Origin: Tupaia tana
Lineage: Eukaryota > Chordata > Mammalia > Scandentia > Tupaiidae
NCBI GenBank assembly: GCA_026018925.1
Contig: JAKSZU010000026.1
Coordinates: 14,995,127-15,059,126 of the forward strand
Reading direction: 5' to 3'
DNA length: 64,000 bases
This document shows, piece by piece, positions 1 through 9,522 of this stretch. The position numbers and the translations under genes were made by a program. Below the pieces are notes generated by a model, which was not told the origin of the DNA, made no database searches, and worked only from the letters and a program-made list of their open reading frames with translations. Position 1 is the first letter of the stretch, and the number at the start of each line of letters is the position of its first letter.

Positions 1-202
1 CTTCTGGGCTCACCCTAGTTCTGAAGTAGTATCTTAGTGGACAAGAGCGGGATATGTATATGAGGAACAATTTGCTCTTTCTCCCAAACTGTGACTTGAT
101 AGAAGGTCTGTTAGTTATAGAGAGCTGATTTGTCACTGTGTAAAGTTTAACCTTTCAAAACAACGACTATTTCTGTTCTTGACATCTTGAATATTTTTAA
201 GC

Positions 203-600
203 GTGTGTGTGTGTGTGTGTATATATCTAATATACTATATATACTATAAAATAGTATATATACTATATGGATTATAATATGTATTATAATAATATGTAAT
301 ATTATATTATAATATGTATTATAGATTATATAATTACATATAAAATACTATAATATGATATAATATGTTTATTATATTATATAATTATAATATATTATAT
401 ATAATATAACTATATATTATATATAATTATATAAAGTGTTATATTGATATATTATACTATTGTATATAAAATTATATATAATATATTATACTATTATATA
501 TAATCATATATAAGATATAATTACATAGCATATATACTATATATTACAGTTCATATGTTTATATACGTATAATATATATGTTATGCACATATATAATACA
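203..600. repeat. TG repeat followed by an AT-rich low-complexity block
   Basis: A (TG) run at about 203-222 leads into nearly 380 bp of almost pure A/T made of short TATA and ATAT blocks with many small palindromes. It has no coding potential. It is an ordinary intronic microsatellite-type block, likely length-polymorphic. Confidence 0.9.
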
Positions 601-873
601 AGGGTACTTCAGAGAGTTTGTGGGAAAATGGAATTAAAGTGCAAGTTTATTTTGGTGTGAAAAACTTGAAGTCCATGTACAATTTTTTTTTCATAATATG
701 CATTTTCTTTTTTTGTTGTTTTAAATTTATTCTATGAGGGAGAGAGACAGAGTCAGCTATACTGCACCTCTGACAGGGTCTTGATGCCACAATGTACCCC
801 CAGATTTGCCAGTTCCAATCATGGGCCTAGCAATATAAGCATTTTCTATGAACTCTAAAAAGATTTCTCATAT
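599..873 (+). mobile_element. Mariner-like MITE (Hsmar2-type ends), copy 1, split by a SINE
   Basis: The left end reads AGGGTACTTCAGAGAGTTTG and continues with GGAAAATGGAATTAAAG, like the ends of Hsmar2-class mariners. The right part (839-870, TATGAACTCTAAAAAG) resembles the inverted end. A SINE sits between them, flanked by GCATTTTCT at 700-708 and 839-847. The element is non-coding and internally deleted. The right terminus is eroded, so the boundary is approximate. Confidence 0.6.
709..838 (-). mobile_element. SINE-C family copy (partial), inside mariner-like MITE
   Basis: Reverse-strand SINE: T-rich start, a GAGAGAGACAGAG block, then CAGGGTCTTGATGCCACAAT, which recurs in other SINE-C copies. 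The head is missing or diverged. It is flanked by the 9-bp direct repeat GCATTTTCT (700-708 and 839-847), which marks it as a retroposon insertion into the older MITE. Confidence 0.65.
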
Positions 874-1885
874 ATATTTAATTCCTAGGAACTTATAAAT
901 AGCCACCTTTTGATATCTGTCAACTAAATCTAAGATACCAGTTACCAGCTTACTTATAGCAGCCATCTGGGAAGCAAAAATCCATCTCAAATTTGATCTT
1001 CAATTTGAAACGTCTTAAAAATAATGAAACATCATAGAAATATTAAATAACAATTGACCATATGATTCCGTGTCTGTACCTCTGTTTTCTAGATCTTCCT
1101 CTTTTTGTTTTGTTTTGTTTTGTTTTCTTGGAATAAAGCAAAGGAAAAAAAGAAAACCTGCCAGGCAAAAAATTTACTATGTATCATTTAAAAATGATAT
1201 CTTATCAGAAAAGAATATTCCTGTTACTATATTCAAATGGCAGTGGCCAGTCTAAAAGTAACAAAGTATCTACTCTTCCAATCTACAGCTCCCTCACCAG
1301 CCTGCCTACTGCCTCTTTCTGGAGTTTATATACAAGTGAGTGGATCTAAAACTGTGTATCTCTATGGTGCACCAACTTACGAGCCATCCGATGTCTTTTG
1401 TTCTCTTACCCCCACCAAGTTGATTTGACTGGCTTACCCTGTCAAATGTCCTGGAGAGCGCTGTCCCAATTGTCTCCCTTCCCTCCACCTCCACCGTCCC
1501 CATTCTGGTCCAAAGTGCCATTCCCTTTCTGGGCAACTCCAATAACTGCAGATCTCCCAATCCTATTCTTGCTCCCCACCACAGTCAACTGTATACATCA
1601 CACAGAGTGGTCTTTTAAAAACAGAATCAAATTTCATCATCTTCCTTTCTATAACCCACCAGCAGTTTCCCATGGCACTCAGAATAAAAGCCCGACTCCT
1701 ACAGTGCAGGGGAGGTCTGCAGTGATCTGGCCCTGCCACCTCCTGGCCTCACTTCTGCCTGTATCTCTCCTGCTCAGTTTCTCTGAGTTTAGCAGACCTG
1801 GCCTCCCTTTGGTTCTCTGGACTCCAGACATTGCCTTTGCCTCGCTGTGTGGTTTCCTGTTCTCTGGATCATTGCGGGTCTGGCT

Positions 1886-1889
<4 letters not shown>

Positions 1890-1930
<41 letters not shown>

Positions 1931-2115
1931 ACAGGGCACGTGCGCTCACCCGAAAGACAGAGAGAGACAGACAGAAAGCGAGAAATCACCCCCCAGGGGG
2001 GATGGCCACACTACAATCCCTTCTCCTCCTCTCCTCTCGGGATCTTGGGCATGCACACACATGTGCCCAGCATGAGTTTTTTTTGTTTTTGTTTGTTTTT
2101 TTTTGTTTTTTGGAG

Positions 2116-2175
<60 letters not shown>

Positions 2176-2512
2176 ATAGGGCGCGTGCGCTCGCCAGACA
2201 GACACAGAGAGACATAGAGACAGAAAGCGAGAAATCACCCCCCAGGGGGGATGGTCACGCCGCAATCCCTTCTCCTCCATTCTCCTCTCGGGATCTTGGG
2301 CACGCACGCACACGCGCCCAGCGTGAGTTGTAAGCCACCGGGTTCGAGACGCAAACCACGGTCGACTACGTGGGAATCCAGCGACATAGCCATTACGCTA
2401 ACTGCTGGTTCCCCCCAGCATGAGTTTTAAGCCACCGGGTCCGGGACTTGAACCATGGTCGACTACATGGGAGTTCAGCGACATAGCCATTACACTAACT
2501 GCTGGTCCCAGT
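1890..2512 (-). mobile_element. Tu type III SINE (outer copy), interrupted by another Tu III
   Basis: Reverse-strand SINE: long poly-T, GCTACAGGGCACGTGCGCTC, GA-rich block, body, then the tRNA-like head ending AACTGCTGGTCCC. The perfect 14-bp TSD GGGTCTGGCTTCTT lies at 1876-1889 and 2513-2526 within L2. Its body is split at about 2080 by a second Tu III and resumes at 2414. Confidence 0.92.
2081..2413 (-). mobile_element. Tu type III SINE (inner copy, young), inside another Tu III
   Basis: A full-length, CpG-rich copy with a very long poly-T. The 15-bp target duplication CCCAGCATGAGTTTT is present at 2066-2080 and 2414-2428. It carries the GACATAGAGAC and GAGTTGTAAGCC states shared with the copies at 11294 and 19463. 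It is the youngest layer of a three-level nest (L2, SINE, SINE). Confidence 0.93.
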
Positions 2513-2624
2513 GGGTCTGGCTTCTTGACATCAGGTTCCGGCAGAAATACCATTTCCAGCAGAAATGCCTTCCCACCCAACTGTCACCACACTGCTGAAT
2601 TTAAATTCTATGTAATTGTATTAT

Positions 2625-2882
2625 TTTTCTTCATTCATGATAGAACGTGTGTGTGCACAGCAAGAGAGAGAGAGAGAGACAGAAAGAGATATCTGAACCC
2701 TCCACAGGGTCTGGCCATGCCATGATCCCTTTCTTTCAGTCCTGCAGCCCATCAGATCTTAGGCACTTGTACATGTGCCGCCAGGCATGTTTTCAGGTGG
2801 GCTGGGGATTTGAACTGTGGTCACCATGTGGGATCCAGCTTCTCTTGAGAAAAACATTAGTACTGTGCCACGGAGCCAGCTC
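2625..2882 (-). mobile_element. SINE-E family copy
   Basis: On the minus strand it reads from a head like GAGCTGGCTCCGTGGCACAG through a B-box-like segment (GTTCAAATCCCC) and CCTGTGGAGGGTTC to a CT-rich stretch, ending CATGAATGAAG. The same blocks occur at 58342 (+). It is inserted in the L2. Confidence 0.65.
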
Positions 2883-3054
2883 ATCTATGTGACTGTTCTG
2901 ATTAACCAGTATTTCGTACTGTTATCTGTTTCTCTGTACTCCCCTAGTGGCCTACAGGCCCACAGAGAGTACGGCTCATCTGCCTCCTTCATTGCTAGAG
3001 TCCAATTACCTTATCGTTCTAGTACTATTCGTTGGATTAATTTTTGAGTTTATA

Positions 3055-3265
3055 TATATCTTTTAAAGATGTTATGCGATCATTCCATATAATTGTTCTT
3101 TGCCTCCTCCTACTTTCACTTAATAACAACTGTTGATGTTCTCTCTAACCTGATCCTTTTTAACACCTACATAGTTTCCATCAAATGCAATTACCATAAT
3201 TTAATTGACTAGTCCACTATGGTGCATATTTTAGCTCCTTCCAGTCTTTTGCTACGCAAAGTTAA
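3055..3265 (-). mobile_element. Old LINE fragment, probably L1M antisense
   Basis: The text around TTTTTAACACCTACATAGTT and CCATAATTTAATTGACTAGT resembles the antisense L1M stretch seen again at 50100-50460. It is strongly diverged. Family assignment is tentative. Confidence 0.4.
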
Positions 3266-3419
3266 TTTTAGTATTGCAAGGGAATGAAAGTCAGACTTAG
3301 AGGGAAAGAGATGAGATGAGGCATCTGATCTAATAGCAGAACAATGTATCACTTCACCCTTGAGTGCAGAGCAGGGATATTTAGAGCAGCAAGAAGCTTA
3401 AGCAGTGGGAGAAACGTTT

Positions 3420-3540
3420 TATATTTGTTCTGTTCAATACAGTAGCCACTGACCACATGCCACTTTCAAGCATTTAAACTGTGGCTATTACAACTGATGA
3501 GCAGAATTTAAAATTTTAACTTCATAAGTCTTTAGTACTC
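3420..3540 (+). mobile_element. Ancient DNA-transposon MITE half
   Basis: TTCAATACAGTAGCCACTGA followed by CCACATGCCACTTTC and a TTTAAAATTTTAACTT stretch matches one arm of a well-known palindromic mammalian MITE with internal AT-rich loop. The second arm is not seen; a SINE begins just downstream. Confidence 0.5.
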
Positions 3541-3543
3541 ATA

Positions 3544-3822
3544 GGCCAGCAGATGGTGTAGCATTTACATTGCTGGACTCCCACATGGGAGACCGCAGTT
3601 CAAGTCCTGGACCCAGTGGGTTAACACTCATGCCAGGTGTATGCGTACGCATGTTCAAGATCCCAGGAGGAGAAGGGATTGTGGTGTGGCCACAACCCTA
3701 GGGGTGCTTTCTTATTGTCTCTGTCTCTCCCTGGTGAGCACACGTGCCCTAAAACAAAAACCTCTAAAAAAAAAAAAAAAAAAGAAGAAGAAGAAGAAGA
3801 AGAAGAAGAAGAAGAAAAGTTT
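3544..3822 (+). mobile_element. Tu type III SINE with (GAA)n-expanded tail
   Basis: Head GGCCAGCAGATGGTGTAGCA, B box AGTTCAAGTCC, body ending GAGCACACGTGCCCTA, then poly-A that has become (GAA)n at about 3783-3816. Imperfect flanking repeats (TTTAGTACTCATAG and TTTTAGTGCACATAG) are visible. It lacks part of the CT-rich body seen in young copies. Confidence 0.85.
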
Positions 3823-4027
3823 TAGTGCACATATAGCTTTAAGCAAAAGGTGTTTTACTTACACTAAAGAATATTCCCAGAGCCCAGTTCTGGATAGCTC
3901 AGGCCATACTTAGTAGATTATGGGGAGGAAATTGACCAGAAACATTCCTTATTTAGACACAGAATGACAAAGGAGAAACTATAACTTCAGAGGAAATCAA
4001 TCCCAAGTAGACTATGCTTTTTCGTTG

Positions 4028-4200
4028 TTTCATTTTTTTAAACTTAAATTCATTCATTTCTTCTGACACGAAGTTGGGGGTGGAGGGGAGTCTCCATGCC
4101 ATAATCACTCCCAGTTTCAGCTAGACTGTGGCAAATACATGGGCCCAGTTGCATCCTCACTGCCTTACCACCTGACTCAGGGTTTTTCTGGACTAACACC
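4028..4200 (-). mobile_element. SINE-C family copy (diverged)
   Basis: Begins with a T-rich stretch and AAATTCATTCATTTCTTCTG, followed by TCTCCATGCCATAATCACTC and CAGTTTCAGCTAGACTGTGG, the order seen in reverse-strand SINE-C copies at 32319, 41550 and 52195. Its head region is degraded. Confidence 0.5.
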
Positions 4201-4570
4201 CATGGGCAGGTAGTCTAGAGCTCATCAAGGATCAGCAAAGGTGTCCCTTATGGGCCATGTAGTAAGTACTCCCACCTTGGTGGTCACGCAGTCTGCCACA
4301 CACTGAAGGGCTGCCTCTTCCTTGTCCCCTTTTTGCCAGGGTCCTGTTTGATTAATGCCATGCTTGGGCAGTGTTCCAGCCATAAATGAAAGGTATAGCC
4401 TGTGGCCAAAGAACAAAGCAGATTCTCACAAACATCTCTGGGTGTTAGAGGCAGTAGGCCTATGCTTTTCCAAATCAGCCTCTTCCCTGTGCCCTGAGCA
4501 GCTGAAATGATGATCTGGAAGTACTTCCCATTCCCATCTCCCAAACCCTGTGCTATTCTTTTCTCTCTCT

Positions 4571-4917
4571 TTTTTTTTTTTTTTCTTATTTTTCTTCTTT
4601 CTCTTCTCTTTCTTTTTTTTAAAAAAATTTCTTTTTCTTTTCTTTTTTTTCCCCTCTGTTTTGCTATAGGGCACGTGCACTTGCTACAAAGAGATGTGGG
4701 ATGATGGGGGATGGCGGAGGAGTGAGAAAGCAACGCCCAGAGGGGATGGCCAGGCCAGCTAGGCTGCAGTCCCTTCTCCTTCACTCTCTTCTCAGGATTT
4801 TGGACATGCATATGCATGTGCCCAGAGTGTTTTTTCAAGCTGTTGGGTCCAGGACTCAAACCGCACAGTTGGCTATGTGGAATCCAGCCACCTCAATGCC
4901 ACACTACTGGCTGGCCA
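4571..4917 (-). mobile_element. Tu type III SINE, older subfamily
   Basis: A long pyrimidine-rich start (T and TTTCT runs) leads to GCTATAGGGCACGTGCACTT, a purine block with a duplicated GGATG segment, then CTTGAAAAAACACTC-type body and the head ending CTACTGGCTGGCC on the plus strand. The head is diverged from young copies, pointing to an older subfamily. Confidence 0.75.
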
Positions 4918-4919
4918 AG

Positions 4920-5735
4920 CTCCTGCTATTCCTTGATCTTTATAGTGTCTTGCCTAGAGGCCTCCTCTTAGATAATCAGATTGACCCAAGCGCAAAGGAT
5001 TAAAATAGCTCAGATAAGCTCGCACAGCCCTGTGTCAACCATTTCCTGTTTGGTGAAATGGTGGCTGAATTTGTGGTTTGCTGCGAGGGGTGAGGGGGGT
5101 GCCAGGAGGTGTGCTCCTGCCTGTCTTCAGACCACATGGAGGGTCTGGTCTGGTCCAGCCCTGCCATTTCCTCCCGGTTGTCTGGGCCAGACACTCCAGA
5201 CACCATTAATAAGAGGCTGAGGGCTCTGTCCTGAGGAAGGCTTCTGAGTTCAAGGGGACACAACCTCATACTCAAGGAAGCAGAGAATAAACAGGCTTGA
5301 GCCGGTAGCTCTGTTTAACTCAAAGGCCAGCAAACTTCTGGAAGAGGAAATGGTGCCACGACTAAACATCAGCTTGGAACTTCCCCTGGCAACCTGTGTG
5401 ATGAAGGCTGGGAGAGGCAGGTGGAAAATGGGCACCAACCCAGAGCTTCTTGAGTGCCAAGACATCTGTCAGACCTGGGTCAGGAGTGGCCAAGGCTGAC
5501 AAAAGAAATAAGGTGTGTTTCTTCCTCAGGGAGTCCATCCTTGAGAATTAACTAAGAAGATGCTTCTAAAGCAGCCCTCCTGACTCAGATGAGACAGAAA
5601 TGCTAAAGGACCATATTCCTTTAGATTGTCCACACAAGGGAGATGCCCCCTCGTCCCTGTTTGAATTGGGACCTATGGGCTTTTGGGGGAGTCTGCAAAC
5701 CTGGCTTATATTCTTGGCTCTGCACCGTGAAGGGC
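4920..5735. other. No recognisable element
   Basis: Moderately GC-rich unique-looking sequence. I see no splice-bounded reading frame with recognisable protein similarity and no repeat I can name. It is intronic by position. Confidence 0.5.
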
Positions 5736-5739
5736 CTGC

Positions 5740-6180
5740 GTTGTGTTAGGAGCTGAAGATACAAACTCTTCCCATGTTCCAGGCACAGGCTGTGGGGAAA
5801 CAGACATCCATCCAGTAAAGTCATAGGTGAGTGCAGAATTCTGACCGAGATGCACTTAATGAAGAACACACTGGTGGTGCTGGAAGAGAAGGTACGGACT
5901 GACTCACGCTGAGCAGTGCCTAAAGGATGCGCAGGTCTCCAGGAACAGGCAGGGTAATGCTCCAGACAGTGGGGACAGCATGTGCAAAGGCCCAGAGGTG
6001 CATGAGCACTAGGCATGATCACCAGAAATACAGCCAGAGTGGCTAATCAGAGAACAGCAAGGGGCTGGTACCGGAAGTCAAGGGAAGGTGTGGCACGGCG
6101 GGTCTCATACGGCCTTAGCGATGAAGAACAACAGGACAGTTTTTGATGGTTTTAAGCAGGGAAGTGACATGATACAGTGT
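5740..6180 (-). mobile_element. L2 LINE 3' region, antisense
   Basis: Contains GGGACAGCATGTGCAAAGGC, AACAGCAAGGGGCTG and GCAGGGAAGTGACATGA in order, which is the reverse complement of the L2 3' region. It is ancient and lacks any open frame of note. Confidence 0.65.
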
Positions 6181-6181
6181 A

Positions 6182-6396
6182 TTCTTTTTCAGTTGCCAGA
6201 GGGCATGTGATCTCCAGAGAGAGAAGTAGAAAACACCTCCCAGTGGGGCATGGTCATGCTGCAGTCCTCTTTCTCCATCCAGTTGGGATTTGGGGACACA
6301 CATTCCCATGCATCTGATGTGTTTTTCAAGCTACTGGAGCTGGGATTTGAACTACAGTTTGCCATGTGGGATCTAACTCCCTTAACCTGGCCCCAA
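6182..6396 (-). mobile_element. Tu type III SINE, older subfamily
   Basis: Plus-strand text CAGTTGCCAGAGGGCATGTG, CACCTCCCAGTGGGGCATGG, GTTTTTCAAGCTACTGGAGC and CCCTTAACCTGGCCCC is the reverse complement of a Tu III-like SINE. The B box reads as TTTGAACTACAG on this strand. Diverged and CpG-poor, hence old. Confidence 0.75.
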
Positions 6397-6422
6397 TGTA
6401 TATTTTTAAAAAATTCACTCTC

Positions 6423-6598
6423 AGGTCCAGCAGGTGGTATGGTGGTTAAAGTGCTGGACTCCCACATGGTCAGCCACAGTTCAAGTCCTGGACCTGGTGG
6501 CTTGCTTTCTCACTTTTCCTCTCTGTCTTTTTCTGATGAGTACATGAGCCCTGTAGGAAACTAAAAAATAATAATAGTGATAATAAATAATAATTTTA
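6423..6598 (+). mobile_element. Short, internally deleted Tu III SINE
   Basis: The head is intact (GGTCCAGCAGGTGGTATGGT, B box GTTCAAGTCC), but GGTGGCTT joins directly to GCTTTCTCAC, skipping about 100 bp of the normal body. The 3' end GATGAGTACATGAGCCCTGT and an A-rich tail follow. The copy at 32980 has the same junction. Confidence 0.8.
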
Positions 6599-6599
6599 A

Positions 6600-7008
6600 A
6601 AATCCAACAATAGCAACAACACTCTGACTATGGGGTGGAGAATACATCGTAAGGAACCCAAAGTGGGATCCCACTATCCAGCCACAAAAAGGAACAGAGT
6701 TCTGATACCTGCTATAGCATGAATGAACCTCCAAAACATTATGCTGAGTGAAAGAAGCCAGATGCAAAAGGCCACATTTTGTATGATTCCATTTACAGGA
6801 AATAGCCAGAATAAACAAATCCACAGAAACAGAAAGCAGATTGGTGGTTGCCAGGAGCTGGAGGGAAGGGGACATGGGGGTGACGGTGTAGGAGGCAGGG
6901 TTTCCTTGAGGAGTGATGGACATGATGAGCATGTTTGGGACTAGATAGAGACAGCTTTGGCACAACCTTGCAAATGGGCTTAATGCCCTGGACTGGTCAC
7001 TTTAAATT
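6600..7008 (+). mobile_element. L1M LINE fragment: ORF2 end and 3'UTR
   Basis: Contains CCAGCCACAAAAAGGAACAG, AAACATTATGCTGAGTGAAA, TTGTATGATTCCATTTACA and TTGGTGGTTGCCAGGAGCTG, the classic end of L1M-class ORF2 and start of 3'UTR. It is truncated by the Tu III at 7011. Reading frames are decayed. Confidence 0.85.
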
Positions 7009-7010
7009 GA

Positions 7011-7246
7011 ATTTTTTTTTTCTATAGGGCGCGTGCACTTGCCAGAAAGAAAGAGACAGAGAGGCAGAAAGCGAGAAATCACCCCCCAGGGGGATGGCCA
7101 CACCACAATTCTTTCTCTTCCATTCACCTCTTGGGATCCTGGGCATGCACGCACACGCGCCCAGCATGAGTTTAAGCCACCAGGTCCGGGACTTGAACCA
7201 TGGTCGACTACATGGGAGTCTAGCAACATGGCCATTATGCTAACTC
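7011..7246 (-). mobile_element. Tu type III SINE
   Basis: TTCTATAGGGCGCGTGCACT starts the reverse-strand copy, followed by the GA block, CACCCCCCAGGGGGATGG, body and a head running to GCTAACTCTAGCC. It keeps several CpGs, so it is fairly young. Confidence 0.88.
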
Positions 7247-7249
7247 TAG

Positions 7250-7615
7250 CCTGAACGTGTTCAAAAGCAAGCTCTTCAGGGCAGTTGGCCTCAGGGAGAA
7301 TGGCCGTCTCTGGGGTCAGGGCTCACTTGGGAGTTTGGTGTCGGTGCTGTCAAGCCACATTGGCTGGTTTCAACACTGACGCCCGCTGCATCAGGTCCCT
7401 TTTCTAATTGCTTCGGCATCCTCATGAGCGGAGGGAGGTTAATGATAGCATCTCCTCCTCAGGTTACTGTGACACAGGTAAGCTCACACATGCCAAACAC
7501 CTGATCCGATCCCTGGACAGGGCTCGCACTCAAATCCAAGCAGCCACAGTGAGTGCTGTGGGTGATGGCGTTTGTGGTGCTCTCAAGCTTCCCTTTTGGT
7601 CAAGTGAAAGTTTTT
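7250..7615. other. No recognisable element
   Basis: Unique-looking intronic sequence between two SINEs. No repeat or gene recognised. Confidence 0.5.
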
Positions 7616-7632
7616 AAAAAATGTCGGTGACT

Positions 7633-7904
7633 GGGAACCAGCAGGTAGCGTAATGGCTGTGTCACTGGACTCCCACATAGTCGATCGCGGTTCGCGTCCC
7701 GGACCCGGTGGCTTAAAACTCACGCCGGGCGCATGTGCGTGCGTGCCCAAGATCCTGAGAGGAGAATGGAGGAGAAGGGATTGCGGCGTGACCATCCCCC
7801 CGGGGGGTGATTTCTCGCTTTCTATCTCTCTGTCTCTCTCTGTCTGTCTGGTGAGCGCACACGCCCTATAGCGAAAACCTCTCCAAAAAGAAAAAAAAAG
7901 AAAA
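7633..7904 (+). mobile_element. Tu type III SINE, full-length, young
   Basis: Complete copy: GGGAACCAGCAGGTAGCGTA head, B box GGTTCGCGTCCC, CpG-rich body, CT-rich segment, GAGCGCACACGCCCTATAGC and an A-rich tail. A 17-bp perfect target duplication (AAAAAATGTCGGTGACT) lies at 7616-7632 and 7905-7921. It is among the best reference copies in the window. Confidence 0.95.
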
Positions 7905-8074
7905 AAAAAATGTCGGTGACTTATGCTTGTCATTTCAGAGATGCGTCCTCTTTCTTCCAGATCACGACCTCATCGCCATCTTTCTGGGATCCTTTAGGTT
8001 TTAATGTTTCCTCCTTACTCCTTTCTCAGTGTGAGGGATCCTACTGTAGATGGTATCCTTTCCTTCACCTTCTA

Positions 8075-8146
8075 TTAGGTCATCTGGAAATTCATGACAT
8101 ATTTTTCTATATAAAAAAAAGTGTCATGATTTCCCCAACAACCCAA
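8075..8146. mobile_element. Palindromic MITE (TTAGGT...ACCCAA ends), copy 1
   Basis: A roughly 72-bp near-palindrome: left arm TTAGGTCATCTGGAAATTCA, right arm GTCATGATTTCC...AACCCAA. TA precedes the left end. Two relatives occur at 22685 and 30718. Size and ends suggest a non-autonomous mariner-like element. Confidence 0.65.
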
Positions 8147-8372
8147 TGATTGCCTGTTTGCAAGGAAGATGACTAGAGAAAGATCTTACTTTTTAAAAAA
8201 TCATGAGAACCCTGGCATTTTTATTCCAGTATTTGACTGTGGATAATTGCTAATTGCCTTGTCTTCTTATTTTTAAATAGAAAGAAAATAATAGCCCTCA
8301 CACCTTAACAATGTATTTAAAACCCCACACTGAATGCATATAAAATATTACTAATAAGGCATTTTACATAGT

Positions 8373-8623
8373 TTTTTCTTTTAGAGAGATTTTTGCTGTA
8401 GGATACATGTGCTCACCAGAGAGACAGAGAGACAGAAAATGAGAAATCACTCCCAGGGGGGATGGCCATGCTGCAATTCCTTCTCCTCCAGTCTCCTCTT
8501 GGGATTTTGGGCATTAACATACACGTGCCCAGCATGAGTTTCAAGCTGCCAGGTCTGGGACTTGAACCGTGGTCGGCCATGTGGGAGTCCAGCAACATAA
8601 TCATTACGCCATCTTCTGGTCCC
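8373..8623 (-). mobile_element. Tu type III SINE
   Basis: Reverse-strand copy: AGAGATTTTTGCTGTAGGAT, GA block, CCAGGGGGGATGGCCATG, body, then a head with CTTGAACCGTGGTCG and the end GCCATCTTCTGGTCCCC. Moderately diverged. Confidence 0.85.
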
Positions 8624-8948
8624 CATAATTTTTTTTTATAATAAGTCCACCTCAATCAGGCCTAGCCACAGTTGGAGTGCCCATGGAGTGTGTCGCTTCA
8701 TCATTAGACAGGATGGCTCTGGAGTAAGAAATGCTCAGCGCCTGTCTATTTACCGTGCCCTATGGTGAAATATGCCTTTCAAAGGGGATAGGGGAGAGGG
8801 TGAGCCTCGCCTTTGCCCAGCCCTTCTCCTCTGCCTATCAGGGCACAAAAGCTGGTGGGTTCTTTTCCCTTCGCGCGGGATCTGGTTCACTTGCAGGAGA
8901 CAGGAGCTGGGTCTCCGTGCTCTCAGTTTGTGCGTGCATGGTACATTT

Positions 8949-8975
8949 CCTTCTCTTTTCCTGTCTCCCTTCCAG
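8949..8975 (+). promoter_or_regulatory. KSR2: 3' splice site of the KSR2 exon
   Basis: A near-pure pyrimidine tract of about 25 bases ends in CAG at 8973-8975. Choosing this AG gives an exon beginning with one base that completes a Lys codon, in agreement with the known ...TPKAKKKSKP... order of KSR2. A second AG at 8976-8977 is possible but would not fit that codon phase. Confidence 0.85.
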
Positions 8976-9160
8976 AGCCAAGAAGAAGAGCAAACCCCTG
9001 AACCTCAAGATCCACAGCACTGTGGGCAGCTGTGAGAACATTCCTTCTCAGCAGCGCTCCCCGCTCCTGTCCGAGCGCTCCCTCCGCTCCTTCTTCGTGG
9101 GACATGGCCCCTTCCTGCCCTCCACCCCTCCTGTCCACACCGAGGCCAGCTTCTCTGCAA
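8976..9160 (+). CDS. KSR2: KSR2 internal exon (between CA2 and the C1-type CA3 domain)
   Basis: A 185-bp exon of kinase suppressor of Ras 2, a cytosolic and plasma-membrane scaffold/pseudokinase of the RAF-MEK-ERK pathway that also affects AMPK and energy balance. It encodes one base of a split Lys codon, 61 codons starting AKKKSKPLNLKIHSTVGSCE and ending PSTPPVHTEASFSA, and the first base of a split Asn codon. In KSR2 this low-complexity linker follows the RSKSHE 14-3-3-type site and precedes the cysteine-rich C1 domain. It holds two proline-directed sites (RSP and STP). Compared with the human protein as I remember it, only three residues differ (S to T, A to G, N to S), which argues for a functional gene. 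KSR1 is unlike it here. No stop or frame break is present. Neighbouring exons lie outside the window. Confidence 0.93.
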
Positions 9161-9166
9161 GTAAGT
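9161..9166 (+). promoter_or_regulatory. KSR2: 5' splice site of the KSR2 exon
   Basis: The exon ends TCTGCAA and is followed by GTAAGT, a perfect consensus donor. The phase leaves one base of the next codon, consistent with ...FSAN... in the family. Confidence 0.88.
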
Positions 9167-9464
9167 CCTGGCTGGGGGCCGCGCCACCGCTGCCTCCCAG
9201 CACCTGCTGTCCTCAGCGCCAGGTGCAGACTCCCTTTTCTTTGTCTCCGGGCTGTGACGTGTTCACTGATCAAGACTCATCCTCCCACCTGCACCTCTCA
9301 CGCCCCTGCGGATGGTTTTGAAGGAGGCGTAATTGGCGCTCAGGAGGTTGACTGGTGGTGTCACTGGTCCCCAGTTTCTGCTCTTTTGCCTTCAGTTGTG
9401 AAGGAATGACAGAGGAAAGACGTCTCAGTGGGGTTTTCTTGGCGTCGTGCATCAGGCATCTATG

Positions 9465-9469
<5 letters not shown>

Positions 9470-9522
<53 letters not shown>
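9470..9522. repeat. (TG)n microsatellite
   Basis: About 26 TG units with a single TTT interruption, roughly 310 bp downstream of the KSR2 donor. Likely length-polymorphic. Confidence 0.95.

Larger units (their letters stand above)
1580..3050 (+). mobile_element. L2 LINE 3' region, interrupted by three SINEs
   Basis: Sense-strand L2 3' sequence is visible at 1580-1889 (ACCCACCAGCAGTTTCCCAT, TGATCTGGCCCTGCC, CTTTGCCTCGCTGT). It resumes at 2513-2624 and 2884-3050 after SINE insertions. It is an ancient mammalian LINE and carries no usable reading frame. Confidence 0.75.
1..8975 (+). other. KSR2: KSR2 intron, 5' of the exon (partial)
   Basis: This is inferred to be intron because the only exon seen begins at 8976 with a splice acceptor. 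The preceding KSR2 coding block (the RSKSHEF-containing segment known from human KSR2) is not visible here, so the intron continues past the left edge. It is filled with transposon fossils and SINEs listed separately. 873-1100 and 1130-1580 show no repeat or gene that I recognise apart from a short TTTTG run near 1107. Confidence 0.75.

Noticed and set aside
220-600. AT-rich palindrome-rich block as a possible origin or matrix-attachment site
   Set aside because: Sequence alone does not separate this from a degenerate AT microsatellite.
1398-2333. Several overlapping frames rich in poly-Phe or poly-Lys
   Set aside because: They are translations of SINE poly-T tails and L2 remnants, not genes.
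4284-4859. 191-residue Lys/Arg-rich frame on the minus strand
   Set aside because: It is the reverse translation of the T-rich tail and body of an old Tu III SINE.
7633-7710. tRNA-like heads with A and B boxes (here and in some 60 other places)
   Set aside because: They are SINE promoters: they do not fold into a complete cloverleaf with a proper acceptor stem and continue into SINE bodies with A-tails and target duplications.
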